Of a stretch of DNA of 64,000 nucleotides, positions 23,792 through 32,612 are shown piece after piece. A program made the translations under genes and the position numbers. Positions within the stretch are counted from its first letter, which is position 1. Every line of letters begins with the position of its first letter. The notes beneath the pieces are model-generated. The model was given only the letters and a program-made list of their open reading frames with translations, did no database searches and was not told the DNA's origin. Origin of the DNA: Kangiella shandongensis (GTDB lineage Bacteria; Pseudomonadota; Gammaproteobacteria; Enterobacterales; Kangiellaceae); NCBI RefSeq assembly GCF_020005365.1, contig NZ_JACNML010000012.1:1-64000 (forward strand), read 5' to 3'.

Positions 23792-25671
23792 CATTAAGCC
23801 TTATCGGTATTGCTCTACTCTTATCTTCTAGCTCAGCTTCGGCTGAAGTCTTAACCTATACCGAAAACACTAACTCGAGTAATGAACTTGCTATCGGTTA
23901 CCCAGTTCCTGAGCCAATAAATTCACTGGCTGCGGTGGATGGTTTCCGTAGTTATGACAGTCTTCATAGTCAGCATCAATCGCTGGCTATTAATCATGCC
24001 GAAGTGCGTAGCAGTATCGTCGGTCAGACTCATAATAACCGTGATATCTTTGCTTACCGTTTTGGTGACGGTGATACACAAACGATAGGTGGCCAGAGAG
24101 AGCCTGCTTTTTTAATTAATGGCGGTATTCATGCGCGCGAATGGCAGAGCCCAGAAGCGGTTACAGAATTGATGGAGCAGTTGGTTGAAGGTAAAAATGA
24201 TCAAGGGACGGTGCAGTACCTGTTGGAGAATACCAATACGGTCATTATCCCTGTTCTGAATATTGATGGCTTTTTACAGACTCAGCGTTTTCCTACACAA
24301 GTAACACAAACACCAGGAACAAATGCGGGTTCTACTCCTACGCAGAAATTCGCTCAGCCCAGAGATGGCAGAATGAGACGTAAAAATATGCCTAATGTTG
24401 ATGAGGTATTATCGACAGAAGGTGACCGTCTGAATGGTGTTGATCTAAACCGTAATGGCGAAGTGTTTTTTGGTGCGCAGCCTGATAATAGTACCCCCAC
24501 CAGTTTAATCTACGGTGGTACTTCTGCATTCTCAGAACCTGAAACGCAGGCTCTACTGCAGGCGGCGAAACTGGGTCCAAGGAATCGACTTCGTTTCTAC
24601 CAGGATACGCATTCATTTTCACGTGTCCTCTTTGTACCACAGCCAGCTAACAGTCGCCGTAATGCAATCACAAATAGTTTAGCTGGAAAGTTTCAGGATG
24701 CGACACGGGCACAAGGCTCGGATTACTTTCCGGTTATTAGTGAAGTTGGCAGTGGTATCCCGTCAACCGCCGACTATTTCGCCTATACCGATCTAATCCC
24801 AACTTGGACGCTGGAAATTGAACCTCCGATGGGGTTTGCCAATGAACCTGACGGCGGTGCCTTTTATGGTGGTACCGGTGCCAGTCATTCCGGTTTTATC
24901 TTGCCAGCCAGCGAAATTGCGCGGGTCCGGGATGAGCTGGCGATAGGGCAGCTATTGATGCTGTATCATCAGGCGGGACCAGCGTATGTCACAGAGGTTA
25001 AAATAACAGATGCTGATGGTACCGAAGTCTATGCCGCATCGTGGCAGTCAGCATCCGGCAGCCGCAGTCTGTCTATCACAACTAACGACACTTTAAGTGC
25101 CGGCCAGCAGTACAACCTGTATGTTAGTTTCAGCAAACCGATGCGAGTCAGGAACTCTTCTGGTGGTATTGTTCAGTATTCAGGTCAGTCGGTAAGCTTA
25201 GCGCCTTCTATCAGTTTAAGTGGTAATGGTGGCAGTGGTAATTTCAGTCGGGTTTTGGCGACCAGTCGATCTGATTGGCTGGCTCAGGAAACCGATGGTT
25301 TCACTTTCAAGCGTTATCAGGATGATGCTTTTAGAACGACTTTCACGATCCCTTCCGATATTCCTGTCAGCTCAACCACCGGGACCACAACTATGAATAT
25401 TAACCTTAATGTTCAGGACCTTGCGGGACTGTCTCTCGATGCGAATCCTGCCACTGTGGTCGACTGGGCTAACGGTGCCTGGACGAATTATGAGGACGGT
25501 AATGGACAGGCGGGTGATTCTGGCGGTCCTGACTCGAATTACCAAATAAAAGCCTCTAACCAGGGGCTTACGTTGTCTGAGCCACAGTCCAGCGGTGGCG
25601 GCGGGAGTTTTAATTGGCTGCTATTGTTATTATTATCAGGTCTTGCCGTAATCCGAAAACGATGTCAGTAA
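23779..25671 (+). CDS. Secreted M14 zinc carboxypeptidase with GlyGly-CTERM tail
   Basis: The 630-residue precursor has a signal peptide (LIGIALLLSSSSASA) and a zinc carboxypeptidase domain. H118-A-R-E121 supplies two zinc ligands, NGVDLNRN the substrate pocket, QDTHSF the third ligand and WTLEIEPP the catalytic Glu. About 200 residues of beta-rich sequence follow. The C-terminus, SSGGGGSFNWLLLLLLSG then RKR, is a GlyGly-CTERM signal. That signal is recognised by rhombosortase and associated with type II secretion, so the enzyme is probably surface-bound or released. GAGGAGG precedes the ATG. It trims C-terminal residues from peptides, likely for nutrition. Confidence 0.88.
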   Translation: MVRVTLSLIGIALLLSSSSASAEVLTYTENTNSSNELAIGYPVPEPINSLAAVDGFRSYDSLHSQHQSLAINHAEVRSSIVGQTHNNRDIFAYRFGDGDTQTIGGQREPAFLINGGIHAREWQSPEAVTELMEQLVEGKNDQGTVQYLLENTNTVIIPVLNIDGFLQTQRFPTQVTQTPGTNAGSTPTQKFAQPRDGRMRRKNMPNVDEVLSTEGDRLNGVDLNRNGEVFFGAQPDNSTPTSLIYGGTSAFSEPETQALLQAAKLGPRNRLRFYQDTHSFSRVLFVPQPANSRRNAITNSLAGKFQDATRAQGSDYFPVISEVGSGIPSTADYFAYTDLIPTWTLEIEPPMGFANEPDGGAFYGGTGASHSGFILPASEIARVRDELAIGQLLMLYHQAGPAYVTEVKITDADGTEVYAASWQSASGSRSLSITTNDTLSAGQQYNLYVSFSKPMRVRNSSGGIVQYSGQSVSLAPSISLSGNGGSGNFSRVLATSRSDWLAQETDGFTFKRYQDDAFRTTFTIPSDIPVSSTTGTTTMNINLNVQDLAGLSLDANPATVVDWANGAWTNYEDGNGQAGDSGGPDSNYQIKASNQGLTLSEPQSSGGGGSFNWLLLLLLSGLAVIRKRCQ

Positions 25672-25678
25672 AGGGCAG

Positions 25679-25708
25679 AGTGATGCTGAAGTCGACCCCA
25701 GCATCACT
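25679..25708. terminator. Hairpin between convergent genes, weak terminator
   Basis: AGTGATGCTG (25679-25688) and CAGCATCACT (25699-25708) form a 10-bp stem. No U-tract follows on either strand, so termination efficiency is doubtful. Confidence 0.45.
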
Positions 25709-25720
25709 GTAAGGGGCCTG

Positions 25721-26620
25721 TTACTGTGCTTTACTAAGGTCCCTACGGTTAATCACAAAGACGTTGCCTGCGGCGATGAAGAGAATGCCGAGGGCAACCG
25801 ACCAGGTCCATTGAAAGTCCTCGAATAAGGTCGAAATAATCAGGGCAACTGCTGGAAACAGCACCACGGCATAAGACGCTTTGTGAACGCCAATACGTCT
25901 AAGCAGAGTTAAGTAGCAACCGAAGGCGAAAACGGAACCAAATAACGCTAAATACACCAGACTAATGTTATAAGATAGGGACAGGTTATAACTAATGGTT
26001 TTGCCCTGAACGAGTCCCACCAATAAGCTCACTAAAGCGCCGTAGGCCATGCCAAAGGCATTCATTTGTATGACCGGCAAGTCATATTTTTGGGTTTGTA
26101 CCGAGACCAGGTTACCAATCGAAGCGGCCAGAACGCCCATAATGGCTAATGTCAGACCAAATACGGTGGTATTTTCTAAGCTGAAGTGACTGAGTTCGTC
26201 CCAAAAGATCAAAACCATGCCGACCAGACCGAGCGCAGAGCCGATGGCGACACGAGCGGTAATAGGGGTTTTAAAGAAAATTCGGGAATTGATAATGTTC
26301 ACGATCAGGACCGACGAGAAGATCACGGAAGCCATGGCCGAACTCAGAAAGACCTGAGCTTTGTACAACAGGATATAGTTCAGGCTGAACATACAGGTGC
26401 CCAGTAGCACTAACCAGACGTGCTGTACCAGACCGAATTTAAGAGGAAGCTTTTTAAAAATGCAGTAAACCCACAGCAGTATCGCTGCCAAAGCAAAACG
26501 ATAGAATGACGAGTACTCGTGAGCGACGCCTTCCAGTTGATATTCGATAGCGAACCAGGTGCTTCCCCAGATTAACACGCATAAGGTATAGAGCACAGAT
26601 GTAGACATTAAGAACTTCAT
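25721..26620 (-). CDS. EamA/DMT-family membrane transporter
   Basis: The 299-residue protein has about ten hydrophobic helices in two EamA repeats. The first starts LCVLIWGSTWFAIEY, and the second contains GSVFAFGCYLTLLRRIG and PAVALIISTLFEDFQWTW. The family exports amino acids or other metabolites. The start at 26620 is preferred over one 24 codons upstream because the extension is hydrophilic and would run into the divergent gene's promoter. Neither start has a good ribosome-binding site. The flavoprotein gene diverges from it. Confidence 0.82.
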   Translation of the reverse strand: MKFLMSTSVLYTLCVLIWGSTWFAIEYQLEGVAHEYSSFYRFALAAILLWVYCIFKKLPLKFGLVQHVWLVLLGTCMFSLNYILLYKAQVFLSSAMASVIFSSVLIVNIINSRIFFKTPITARVAIGSALGLVGMVLIFWDELSHFSLENTTVFGLTLAIMGVLAASIGNLVSVQTQKYDLPVIQMNAFGMAYGALVSLLVGLVQGKTISYNLSLSYNISLVYLALFGSVFAFGCYLTLLRRIGVHKASYAVVLFPAVALIISTLFEDFQWTWSVALGILFIAAGNVFVINRRDLSKAQ

Positions 26621-26702
26621 AGCGGGACCAAACTGTTGCAATGGGCAGATGATGCCATAGATGGTAGAATTCTGCTCGAAATATTTGCCCACAAGTTAAA
26701 TC

Positions 26703-27890
26703 ATGCAGAAATTAGACGTTGTCATTATTGGTGCCGGAGCCGCGGGCTTGATGTGTGCCATCAGTGCTGGAAGCCGCGGTAAGTCGGTTGCGGTACTGGA
26801 TCATGCCAATAAAGTAGGCAAGAAAATCCTTATGTCAGGCGGCGGGCGCTGTAATTTCACCAATTATTATGCTGAGCCTGCTAATTTCCTTTCAGAGAAT
26901 GAGCATTTCTGTAAGTCGGCTCTAAGCCGTTATACGCAGTGGGACTTTATCAGTCTGGTCGAAAAACATGGCATTCCTTATCATGAAAAGAAGCTGGGGC
27001 AACTGTTCTGTGATAATAAAGCCAAAGATATCGTCAATATGCTATTGGCCGAATGTGCTGATGTTGGAGTCGAGGTGCGGACTCACTGTTCCGTGGATCA
27101 GGTTGAAAAACAGAATAATGGGTTCTTATTAACCACCAGTCAGGGCAAGTGGCTGTGTCAGTCATTGGTGGTTGCCACGGGCGGTTTATCAATCCCGACC
27201 ATGGGCGCTACGGGCTTTGGCTATGATATTGCGAAACAGTTTGGCTTAAAGGTCTTGCCGACATCGGCTGCTTTAGTGCCGTTTACTTTTACGCCGCATT
27301 TACTGGAGCAATTTGAAGGGCTATCCGGCACCTCTGCCGACTCGCTTGTAAGCTGTAATGGTCAGTCATTTCGAGAGAATATTCTGTTTACGCATCGCGG
27401 ACTGAGCGGTCCATCCGTATTACAGATCTCATCCTATTGGCAGCCGGGCGATTCGGTAGCGATTAATCTGTTCCCTGATAGGGATTTATTTGAGTACCTT
27501 AAAGAAAAGCAGCAGAAGAACCCTAAGAGTCATGTTAATGCCGTAATGTCGGAAACTTTGACCAAGAAGCTGGCTGATCGTTTATGTGAGTTGTGGTTTA
27601 CTGATTTTTATCAAAAGCCTTTGGCTGAACTGTCGAATGAACAGTTGGCTGCTGTCGCTGAGCAATGCCAGAACTGGCAGCTTAAGCCTACGGGAACAGA
27701 AGGCTACCGTACCGCCGAAGTTACGATGGGCGGTATCGATACCGATGAGGTTTCTTCAAAAACCTTTGAAGCAAAAAAAGTGCAGGGTTTATATTTTATT
27801 GGAGAAGTTTTGGACGTAACCGGGCATCTGGGCGGGTACAACTTCCAATGGGCCTGGGCCTGCGGCCATGCCTGCGGACAGTACGTATAA
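26703..27890 (+). CDS. FAD-dependent oxidoreductase, HI0933/BaiN-like family
   Basis: A 395-residue flavoprotein. The N-terminus VVIIGAGAAGLMCA is the dinucleotide-binding motif, followed by KILMSGGGRCNFTN, the family signature. VVATGGLSIPTMGATGFGYDIA and the C-terminal LYFIGEVLDVTGHLGGYNFQWAWACG complete the FAD site. The physiological substrate of this family is not established. It is monogenic, with a strong bidirectional terminator at its end. Confidence 0.9.
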   Translation: MQKLDVVIIGAGAAGLMCAISAGSRGKSVAVLDHANKVGKKILMSGGGRCNFTNYYAEPANFLSENEHFCKSALSRYTQWDFISLVEKHGIPYHEKKLGQLFCDNKAKDIVNMLLAECADVGVEVRTHCSVDQVEKQNNGFLLTTSQGKWLCQSLVVATGGLSIPTMGATGFGYDIAKQFGLKVLPTSAALVPFTFTPHLLEQFEGLSGTSADSLVSCNGQSFRENILFTHRGLSGPSVLQISSYWQPGDSVAINLFPDRDLFEYLKEKQQKNPKSHVNAVMSETLTKKLADRLCELWFTDFYQKPLAELSNEQLAAVAEQCQNWQLKPTGTEGYRTAEVTMGGIDTDEVSSKTFEAKKVQGLYFIGEVLDVTGHLGGYNFQWAWACGHACGQYV

Positions 27891-27903
27891 AACGTCAACA
27901 TAA

Positions 27904-27928
27904 AAAAGAGCTCCCTGGGAGCTCTTTT
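27904..27928. terminator. Bidirectional terminator
   Basis: AAAAGAGCTCC (27904-27914) and GGAGCTCTTTT (27918-27928) pair around CTG. Flanking A and T tracts serve both the flavoprotein gene and the convergent M16 protease gene. Confidence 0.9.
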
Positions 27929-27938
27929 CAGTTTGGCA

Positions 27939-30827
27939 TTATTCGGCTAATTGCCTGACACAATTATCCACCCGACAAACCCTGTAGCCATCAGCTTTGT
28001 AGCTGGCTTCGTTCTTATGGGGATGACCAATATTCCAGGCGGCAATGGATGCACGTGTGTCCGCTGCAACAAATTGCTTATAAACATTAATCACTTTCGA
28101 CAATGGCATTGCCTTAACGGCTTCGATCAGCTGCTTTTTCGAATTAAACTTATATTTATTGTCATACAAATCTTTCGACAATTCTCCGAGTTTTTGTGAC
28201 AGGTTATCAAGACGTTTATCCAGATTCGATAGTAACCCTTTGACTTGTGAGTCATAAGCTTCCTGGCTGAGGCTGGATAAATAGTCAGGTTGGTCTTGAA
28301 TAAACTCATCAAATTTCTGCATCAGAACAGCAGGATGTGCCTTCGGTGATTGAATCAGGAGGCCAAGACCAGGCGTTTGATCAAAATTAAAGTTAAACAT
28401 TTGAACAATATAGCCGTATTGCTGTTGAGTTCTCAGCGAATCATAAAAACGGTGCTTTAGCAGGTGCGAGAGAATTCTAAAAGCAGCTTCCTGCTCTACA
28501 TCTTCTGCATTACCCTGGAATGTCCAGACAAGACTTGAGTCATTATGGTCAACGCTTACCTCACGGATGAACTGCTCGCCTGACTTAAGAGCAATGACTT
28601 CCGCTTCAGGTTTTATGTCGTCTTGCAGGCGCTGCCCCAGTTTGGTGTTGAGTGAGTCGCCTAGTTGTTTAACATCCGCTGCGGAAATGTTACCGATGTA
28701 AATGCTATCAACCTGAACCCTGTTCAGTAGTTCTTTCGCCTTTTTAGAAAAAGTAGTGAAGTCAATATTTTCAATGATGTTAAGAGCGGTATCATCGGAT
28801 ATTGACTGTAACGCCACTTCATTTCGGATAGCTGCAATCACCTGACTGATAGGGCGCTTAAACTTGCTGTTCTGGTAGTTTTGGATCATGTTGAGTTTAA
28901 TACGCTCAAAGTCAGACTTAGTAAACTCTTCCTTCATCATTTCATCGAGCACAGTGTAAAGTAATTGTGGTAGCTTGGGGCTATAGCCTTTAGTCGTAAT
29001 ACTAAAGCCGCGAGAGTTTGCCGATAGTCCAAAGTCGAGGCCAGCCATATCAGCTTCATAGGACTCTGTCGCAAGTTGATCGGTAACGTAATTGGCGAAA
29101 ATATCACGAATGACTTTCAGCTCGTCATTATCATAAAAAACAGGGGTGAAAAGTCGCATGCTAAGAGCCGCTTTAGGCAGGCCAAATTCATTTTCATTTT
29201 CGTACCAGATTCTTATGCCTTTATTTTCATAGCCTAGCTTTGGCTCTGTAATCGCCGTTTCTTTCTCGACCAGCGACAGGTCTTCGGCCAGATATGGGTT
29301 GGCATCGGGCAGGCTCATCGCTTTGTATACTTTGACATTAGTCCAGGACTGAAGTTGCTCCTGTGTCAGCGGTTGCATCGTATAAGCCACATCATAACGC
29401 TCCTCTTTTGTCTTCGAGGATATGTCTGGTGCAGACACTACCAGGCGCAGGTTCTGCGGGGTTAACTGTGCTAAAAACTGTTTTATCAGTTGTGGGTCAA
29501 AGTTGTCGTAAACACGGCTGATGTCCAAGGCATGTTTAGCCGGGTAATACTGCAGGTTACCGGCCAGTGTTCGTGCCAGATATGCCGGTTGTGTTTTACT
29601 TTGATATTCAAAGTCATTGTTTTTGATCAACTTCATCTGCTCAAAGGTTGATTGTTTGACACCGTCATCTTTAAGCAGCTTTAAGTACGCAAAAAAAGCT
29701 TCGACAACCTTGTCTACATTGTCGTAACCTTTATTAGTTAACTCGATATTAACCATAAAGCGGGTAAAGTCGTCTGGCCCATAGACGTAGTCGTAAAGGT
29801 TTTTAATATAACCTTGTGATTTTAAGTAATCGTAAAGCGAGCCTTCACTACGGTAGGTCAGCAGTTCGGAAATGTAGTTCACAGGCTTTTCTTTGTAATA
29901 TTGGGTAGCTTCCGGTAAAGTAAAACGTAACTCGAGGAAACGCTTGTTCTCTAAGGTCTGGACGCCAATCTTGACGCCTTGCTGTGACTCTAAATAGGGT
30001 TCTGGACGCTTACTGTAATCCGGCTGGTAACCGTTATTAGGGATAGCTGAAAATTTATTTTCAGCCCATCGCATTAGTTGATCGGTTGGATAGTTACCGA
30101 CAACCACCAATGACATAATGCCAGCTGAGTAATATTTTTTGTGATGGGCTTTTACATCGGCAAGAATGTTACTGGTTTCAGTGTCGGACAGGGTAGACAG
30201 GTTTCCGACTGAAAACTGTGTCATTGGATGTGCCTGATTGGCAGTTTGCTTTACGGCTTCATGCAAGCGACGAGCATCGTCTTTGACCTTGAGTTTGTAC
30301 TCGGAATGAACCGCATTTCGCTCTTTCTGTACGTATTTTGGATCGAATAAAGGGTCGATAAAAAAACGTGAAAAACGGTCGAGCGCAGGTTCTAAATAAT
30401 TATTGTCAATCTGGAAAAAGTAGCTGGTGTGCTCCATTCCCGTTCCGGCATTATGAGTGCCGCCATGTTTGGAAATGAACTCGCCATACTCACCAACTTC
30501 AGGATATTTTTGGGTACCGAGAAACAACATATGCTCAAGGTAATGGGATAAGCCCTCTCGGTTTTTAGGATCTGCCAGATGGCCAATATGAACATCAAGT
30601 GAAGCCGCGGCTTTGTCTGCTTCCGGATCCGATACAACGATAACCTTTAAACCATTATCAAGTTTTTTATATTGGTATTGTCGCTCGTCGAGGTGGCTCT
30701 TAGTGATTTCCTGTACTACCGGAGTGGTCTCGCTATCCGGAGTCATAGTGGTACAAGCGGTCAATAGCGCTACAGAGAGTACAATGAGTACTAAAGTCCA
30801 AATTGTGGTGAGTTTACTGCGAGTCAT
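27939..30827 (-). CDS. Insulinase-family (M16, pitrilysin-like) protease lipoprotein
   Basis: The 962-residue zinc protease has a lipoprotein signal (VALLTACTT), unlike soluble periplasmic pitrilysin. The inverted zinc motif HYLEH lies at 95-99 (H95, E98, H99), with GHLADPKNREGLSH before it and the second Glu expected near residue 175 (RNAVHSEY). Four M16 repeats span the length, as in pitrilysin and insulin-degrading enzyme. It degrades small peptides, probably in the periplasm. It is monocistronic and follows a terminator shared with the flavoprotein gene. Confidence 0.92.
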   Translation of the reverse strand: MTRSKLTTIWTLVLIVLSVALLTACTTMTPDSETTPVVQEITKSHLDERQYQYKKLDNGLKVIVVSDPEADKAAASLDVHIGHLADPKNREGLSHYLEHMLFLGTQKYPEVGEYGEFISKHGGTHNAGTGMEHTSYFFQIDNNYLEPALDRFSRFFIDPLFDPKYVQKERNAVHSEYKLKVKDDARRLHEAVKQTANQAHPMTQFSVGNLSTLSDTETSNILADVKAHHKKYYSAGIMSLVVVGNYPTDQLMRWAENKFSAIPNNGYQPDYSKRPEPYLESQQGVKIGVQTLENKRFLELRFTLPEATQYYKEKPVNYISELLTYRSEGSLYDYLKSQGYIKNLYDYVYGPDDFTRFMVNIELTNKGYDNVDKVVEAFFAYLKLLKDDGVKQSTFEQMKLIKNNDFEYQSKTQPAYLARTLAGNLQYYPAKHALDISRVYDNFDPQLIKQFLAQLTPQNLRLVVSAPDISSKTKEERYDVAYTMQPLTQEQLQSWTNVKVYKAMSLPDANPYLAEDLSLVEKETAITEPKLGYENKGIRIWYENENEFGLPKAALSMRLFTPVFYDNDELKVIRDIFANYVTDQLATESYEADMAGLDFGLSANSRGFSITTKGYSPKLPQLLYTVLDEMMKEEFTKSDFERIKLNMIQNYQNSKFKRPISQVIAAIRNEVALQSISDDTALNIIENIDFTTFSKKAKELLNRVQVDSIYIGNISAADVKQLGDSLNTKLGQRLQDDIKPEAEVIALKSGEQFIREVSVDHNDSSLVWTFQGNAEDVEQEAAFRILSHLLKHRFYDSLRTQQQYGYIVQMFNFNFDQTPGLGLLIQSPKAHPAVLMQKFDEFIQDQPDYLSSLSQEAYDSQVKGLLSNLDKRLDNLSQKLGELSKDLYDNKYKFNSKKQLIEAVKAMPLSKVINVYKQFVAADTRASIAAWNIGHPHKNEASYKADGYRVCRVDNCVRQLAE

Positions 30828-30972
30828 GATATCAATCCCCCTCTATGTCATGTAGGGCATTTTATCCATGAGGCGGGTATATCTGTAGTCTGAATTTGTA
30901 ACAAGATGAGACGGTGGGCAATTGATTCGCCAGAAGTTTTATGCCCGCCAGATAGCGGCGGGCATAGGGATA

Positions 30973-31509
30973 TCACTTTTCATCGGCTACGGGAACCATA
31001 ATGTGAGCGTAAGGAGTATCCCCCCACATCACATAGGGACCGCCTTCGGTTGGATCATCGGTGATGCCTTGCAGATATTCTTTAGGCACGATAATCATCA
31101 AGTGAGGACCGGTCTCAACATAGTCGTCGGCTTCTTTGTGGTTCTCATGGAATGGATCGGAGTTACTGACCCCAGCTCCCTGATCGCCTTGCAGCATGTA
31201 AGAAATACCGACACGATCGGTACTAAACTCCGTTTTATTGGATAGTGCCTGCATCATTTCCTGCCATACCGGATCGACACAGATAGGGGCGTTATCGCCT
31301 GGCAAGGTATCAGGCATGCAGGTCCAGCCATTGTTACCTTCAACCAGAACTTCACCGTTATCGACGATGGTAGCGTTGTTACTAACCGTTGGTGGTGCTG
31401 CAGAGCGTGCCTGCTCGATTCGTTTATTTGGATTGGCATCACTGATATTTAAGCAGCACATGAGTGCCGTTGAGGTAACAAGTAATGCTAAATTAGATTG
31501 AATTTTCAT
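30973..31509 (-). CDS. Secreted protein of unknown function
   Basis: The 178-residue protein has an N-terminal signal sequence (LALLVTSTALMCCLNISDA, cleavage uncertain). It then has a Ser/Ala/Asn-rich stretch and a folded region with NGWTCMPDTLPGDNAPICVDPVW, whose two Cys could form a disulfide. The end is GGPYVMWGDTPYAHIMVPV. I recognise no named domain. AAGGAGAG precedes the ATG at good spacing, so it is a real gene. It stands alone between the M16 and MtfA peptidase genes. Confidence 0.6.
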   Translation of the reverse strand: MKIQSNLALLVTSTALMCCLNISDANPNKRIEQARSAAPPTVSNNATIVDNGEVLVEGNNGWTCMPDTLPGDNAPICVDPVWQEMMQALSNKTEFSTDRVGISYMLQGDQGAGVSNSDPFHENHKEADDYVETGPHLMIIVPKEYLQGITDDPTEGGPYVMWGDTPYAHIMVPVADEK

Positions 31510-31666
31510 AAGACTCTCCTTTACAGCTGTTTACGGGCTACAAGGGAATATCCTGTCTAGACAAGTTATTAGCGTTTTTGTCGCTGCAGGGCTATCCTTA
31601 GTTAGCCCAACCGCGCAATTATATCAATTTTTAAGTAATGATGTCTTTGTCCGGTTACTCAGTTTG

Positions 31667-32491
31667 TTAGGACCAGCTTGACGGATCGATGGCGTAGTAT
31701 TGCGTAAACTGAGCATAAAGCTCTGGGTGATACTGTTTCAGTTCTTTAGGTTTTTCAAAAAACACCTCGGTGGCGACAGCAAAAAATTCGGCCGGATTGG
31801 TGGCGCCATAGCGATCGATTAACGTTCGCTTTCCTTGTTGCGCTTGCTGTCTAAGCTGTTCAAACTCCTGAGACATGATATTGGCCCAGATATCATAGTC
31901 GTGCTCTTTGCTCAGCGGTGGTGCGCCATTAGTAACCCCGGACTCACCATCCAGCTGGTGCGCAAATTCATGGATGACCAAGTTATGGCCATCGTTAAAG
32001 TCAGCTCCGCCATGGGCTGAATCTTGCCAGGACAGGATGACTTTCCCCCGGTTCCACGACTCGCCAAGCAGTACTCGGGAGTCGCGCTGTTGTACTCCCG
32101 AATGATCCTGTGTGGCGCGGTTGGTGATAAAGGCAGCGGGGTAGACCGCAATGGTTTTAAGGAAAGGGTAGAAATCAGTCGGTCGATTTAATAGTAATAA
32201 GCAGGCCTGGGCTGCAATTGTGACGCGAACTTCGTCTGTGATTTCTTGCCCTTGGTGACCTACGAACTGTTTTTCTGAAAGAAAAATTTTCATCTTATCT
32301 TTCAACTGTAACTGTAGGTCTGAAGGGATCTTATAAAAGAAACTTAAGTTATTGCGTAGGATTTGGCGCCATTCTTTGGGAAATGGCTGATTGCTAATCG
32401 CTTGACGCTTTTTTTGTTTGCGTCGGTTGGCTGTTGCTATCCATACAATAAGTAAGGCACAGAAAAGCAAAAAGATAATAAGAGGTAGCAT
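31667..32491 (-). CDS. mtfA: M90 zinc metallopeptidase, MtfA-like
   Basis: The 274-residue protein has an N-terminal membrane helix (PLIIFLLFCALLIVWIA) and a cytoplasmic metallopeptidase domain. HEFAHQLDGESG carries the zinc site H174-E175 and H178, with the downstream Glu in PAEFFAVATEVFFE. E. coli MtfA binds the glucose repressor Mlc (DgsA) and has peptidase activity. Here the membrane anchor is a variation seen in other gammaproteobacteria, and no mlc gene is nearby. Whether it regulates sugar uptake in this organism is not known. Confidence 0.87.
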   Translation of the reverse strand: MLPLIIFLLFCALLIVWIATANRRKQKKRQAISNQPFPKEWRQILRNNLSFFYKIPSDLQLQLKDKMKIFLSEKQFVGHQGQEITDEVRVTIAAQACLLLLNRPTDFYPFLKTIAVYPAAFITNRATQDHSGVQQRDSRVLLGESWNRGKVILSWQDSAHGGADFNDGHNLVIHEFAHQLDGESGVTNGAPPLSKEHDYDIWANIMSQEFEQLRQQAQQGKRTLIDRYGATNPAEFFAVATEVFFEKPKELKQYHPELYAQFTQYYAIDPSSWS

Positions 32492-32575
32492 AGGGTGTCC
32501 CTACTAAGGAGCAATATTAATAGGTATTGGGACTCCGGTAGTAAATTCAAGGCCAGGACGAGCAGGGGAGTGGAC

Positions 32576-32604
32576 AAAAAAAAGAGGCTCGATATGAGCC
32601 TCTT
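32576..32604 (-). terminator. Rho-independent terminator of the OPT transporter gene
   Basis: Read on the minus strand, AAGAGGCTC (32596-32604) pairs with GAGCCTCTT (32582-32590) and is followed by eight T residues. It lies nine bases beyond the OPT stop codon. Confidence 0.9.
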
Positions 32605-32612
32605 AGAGTGGA

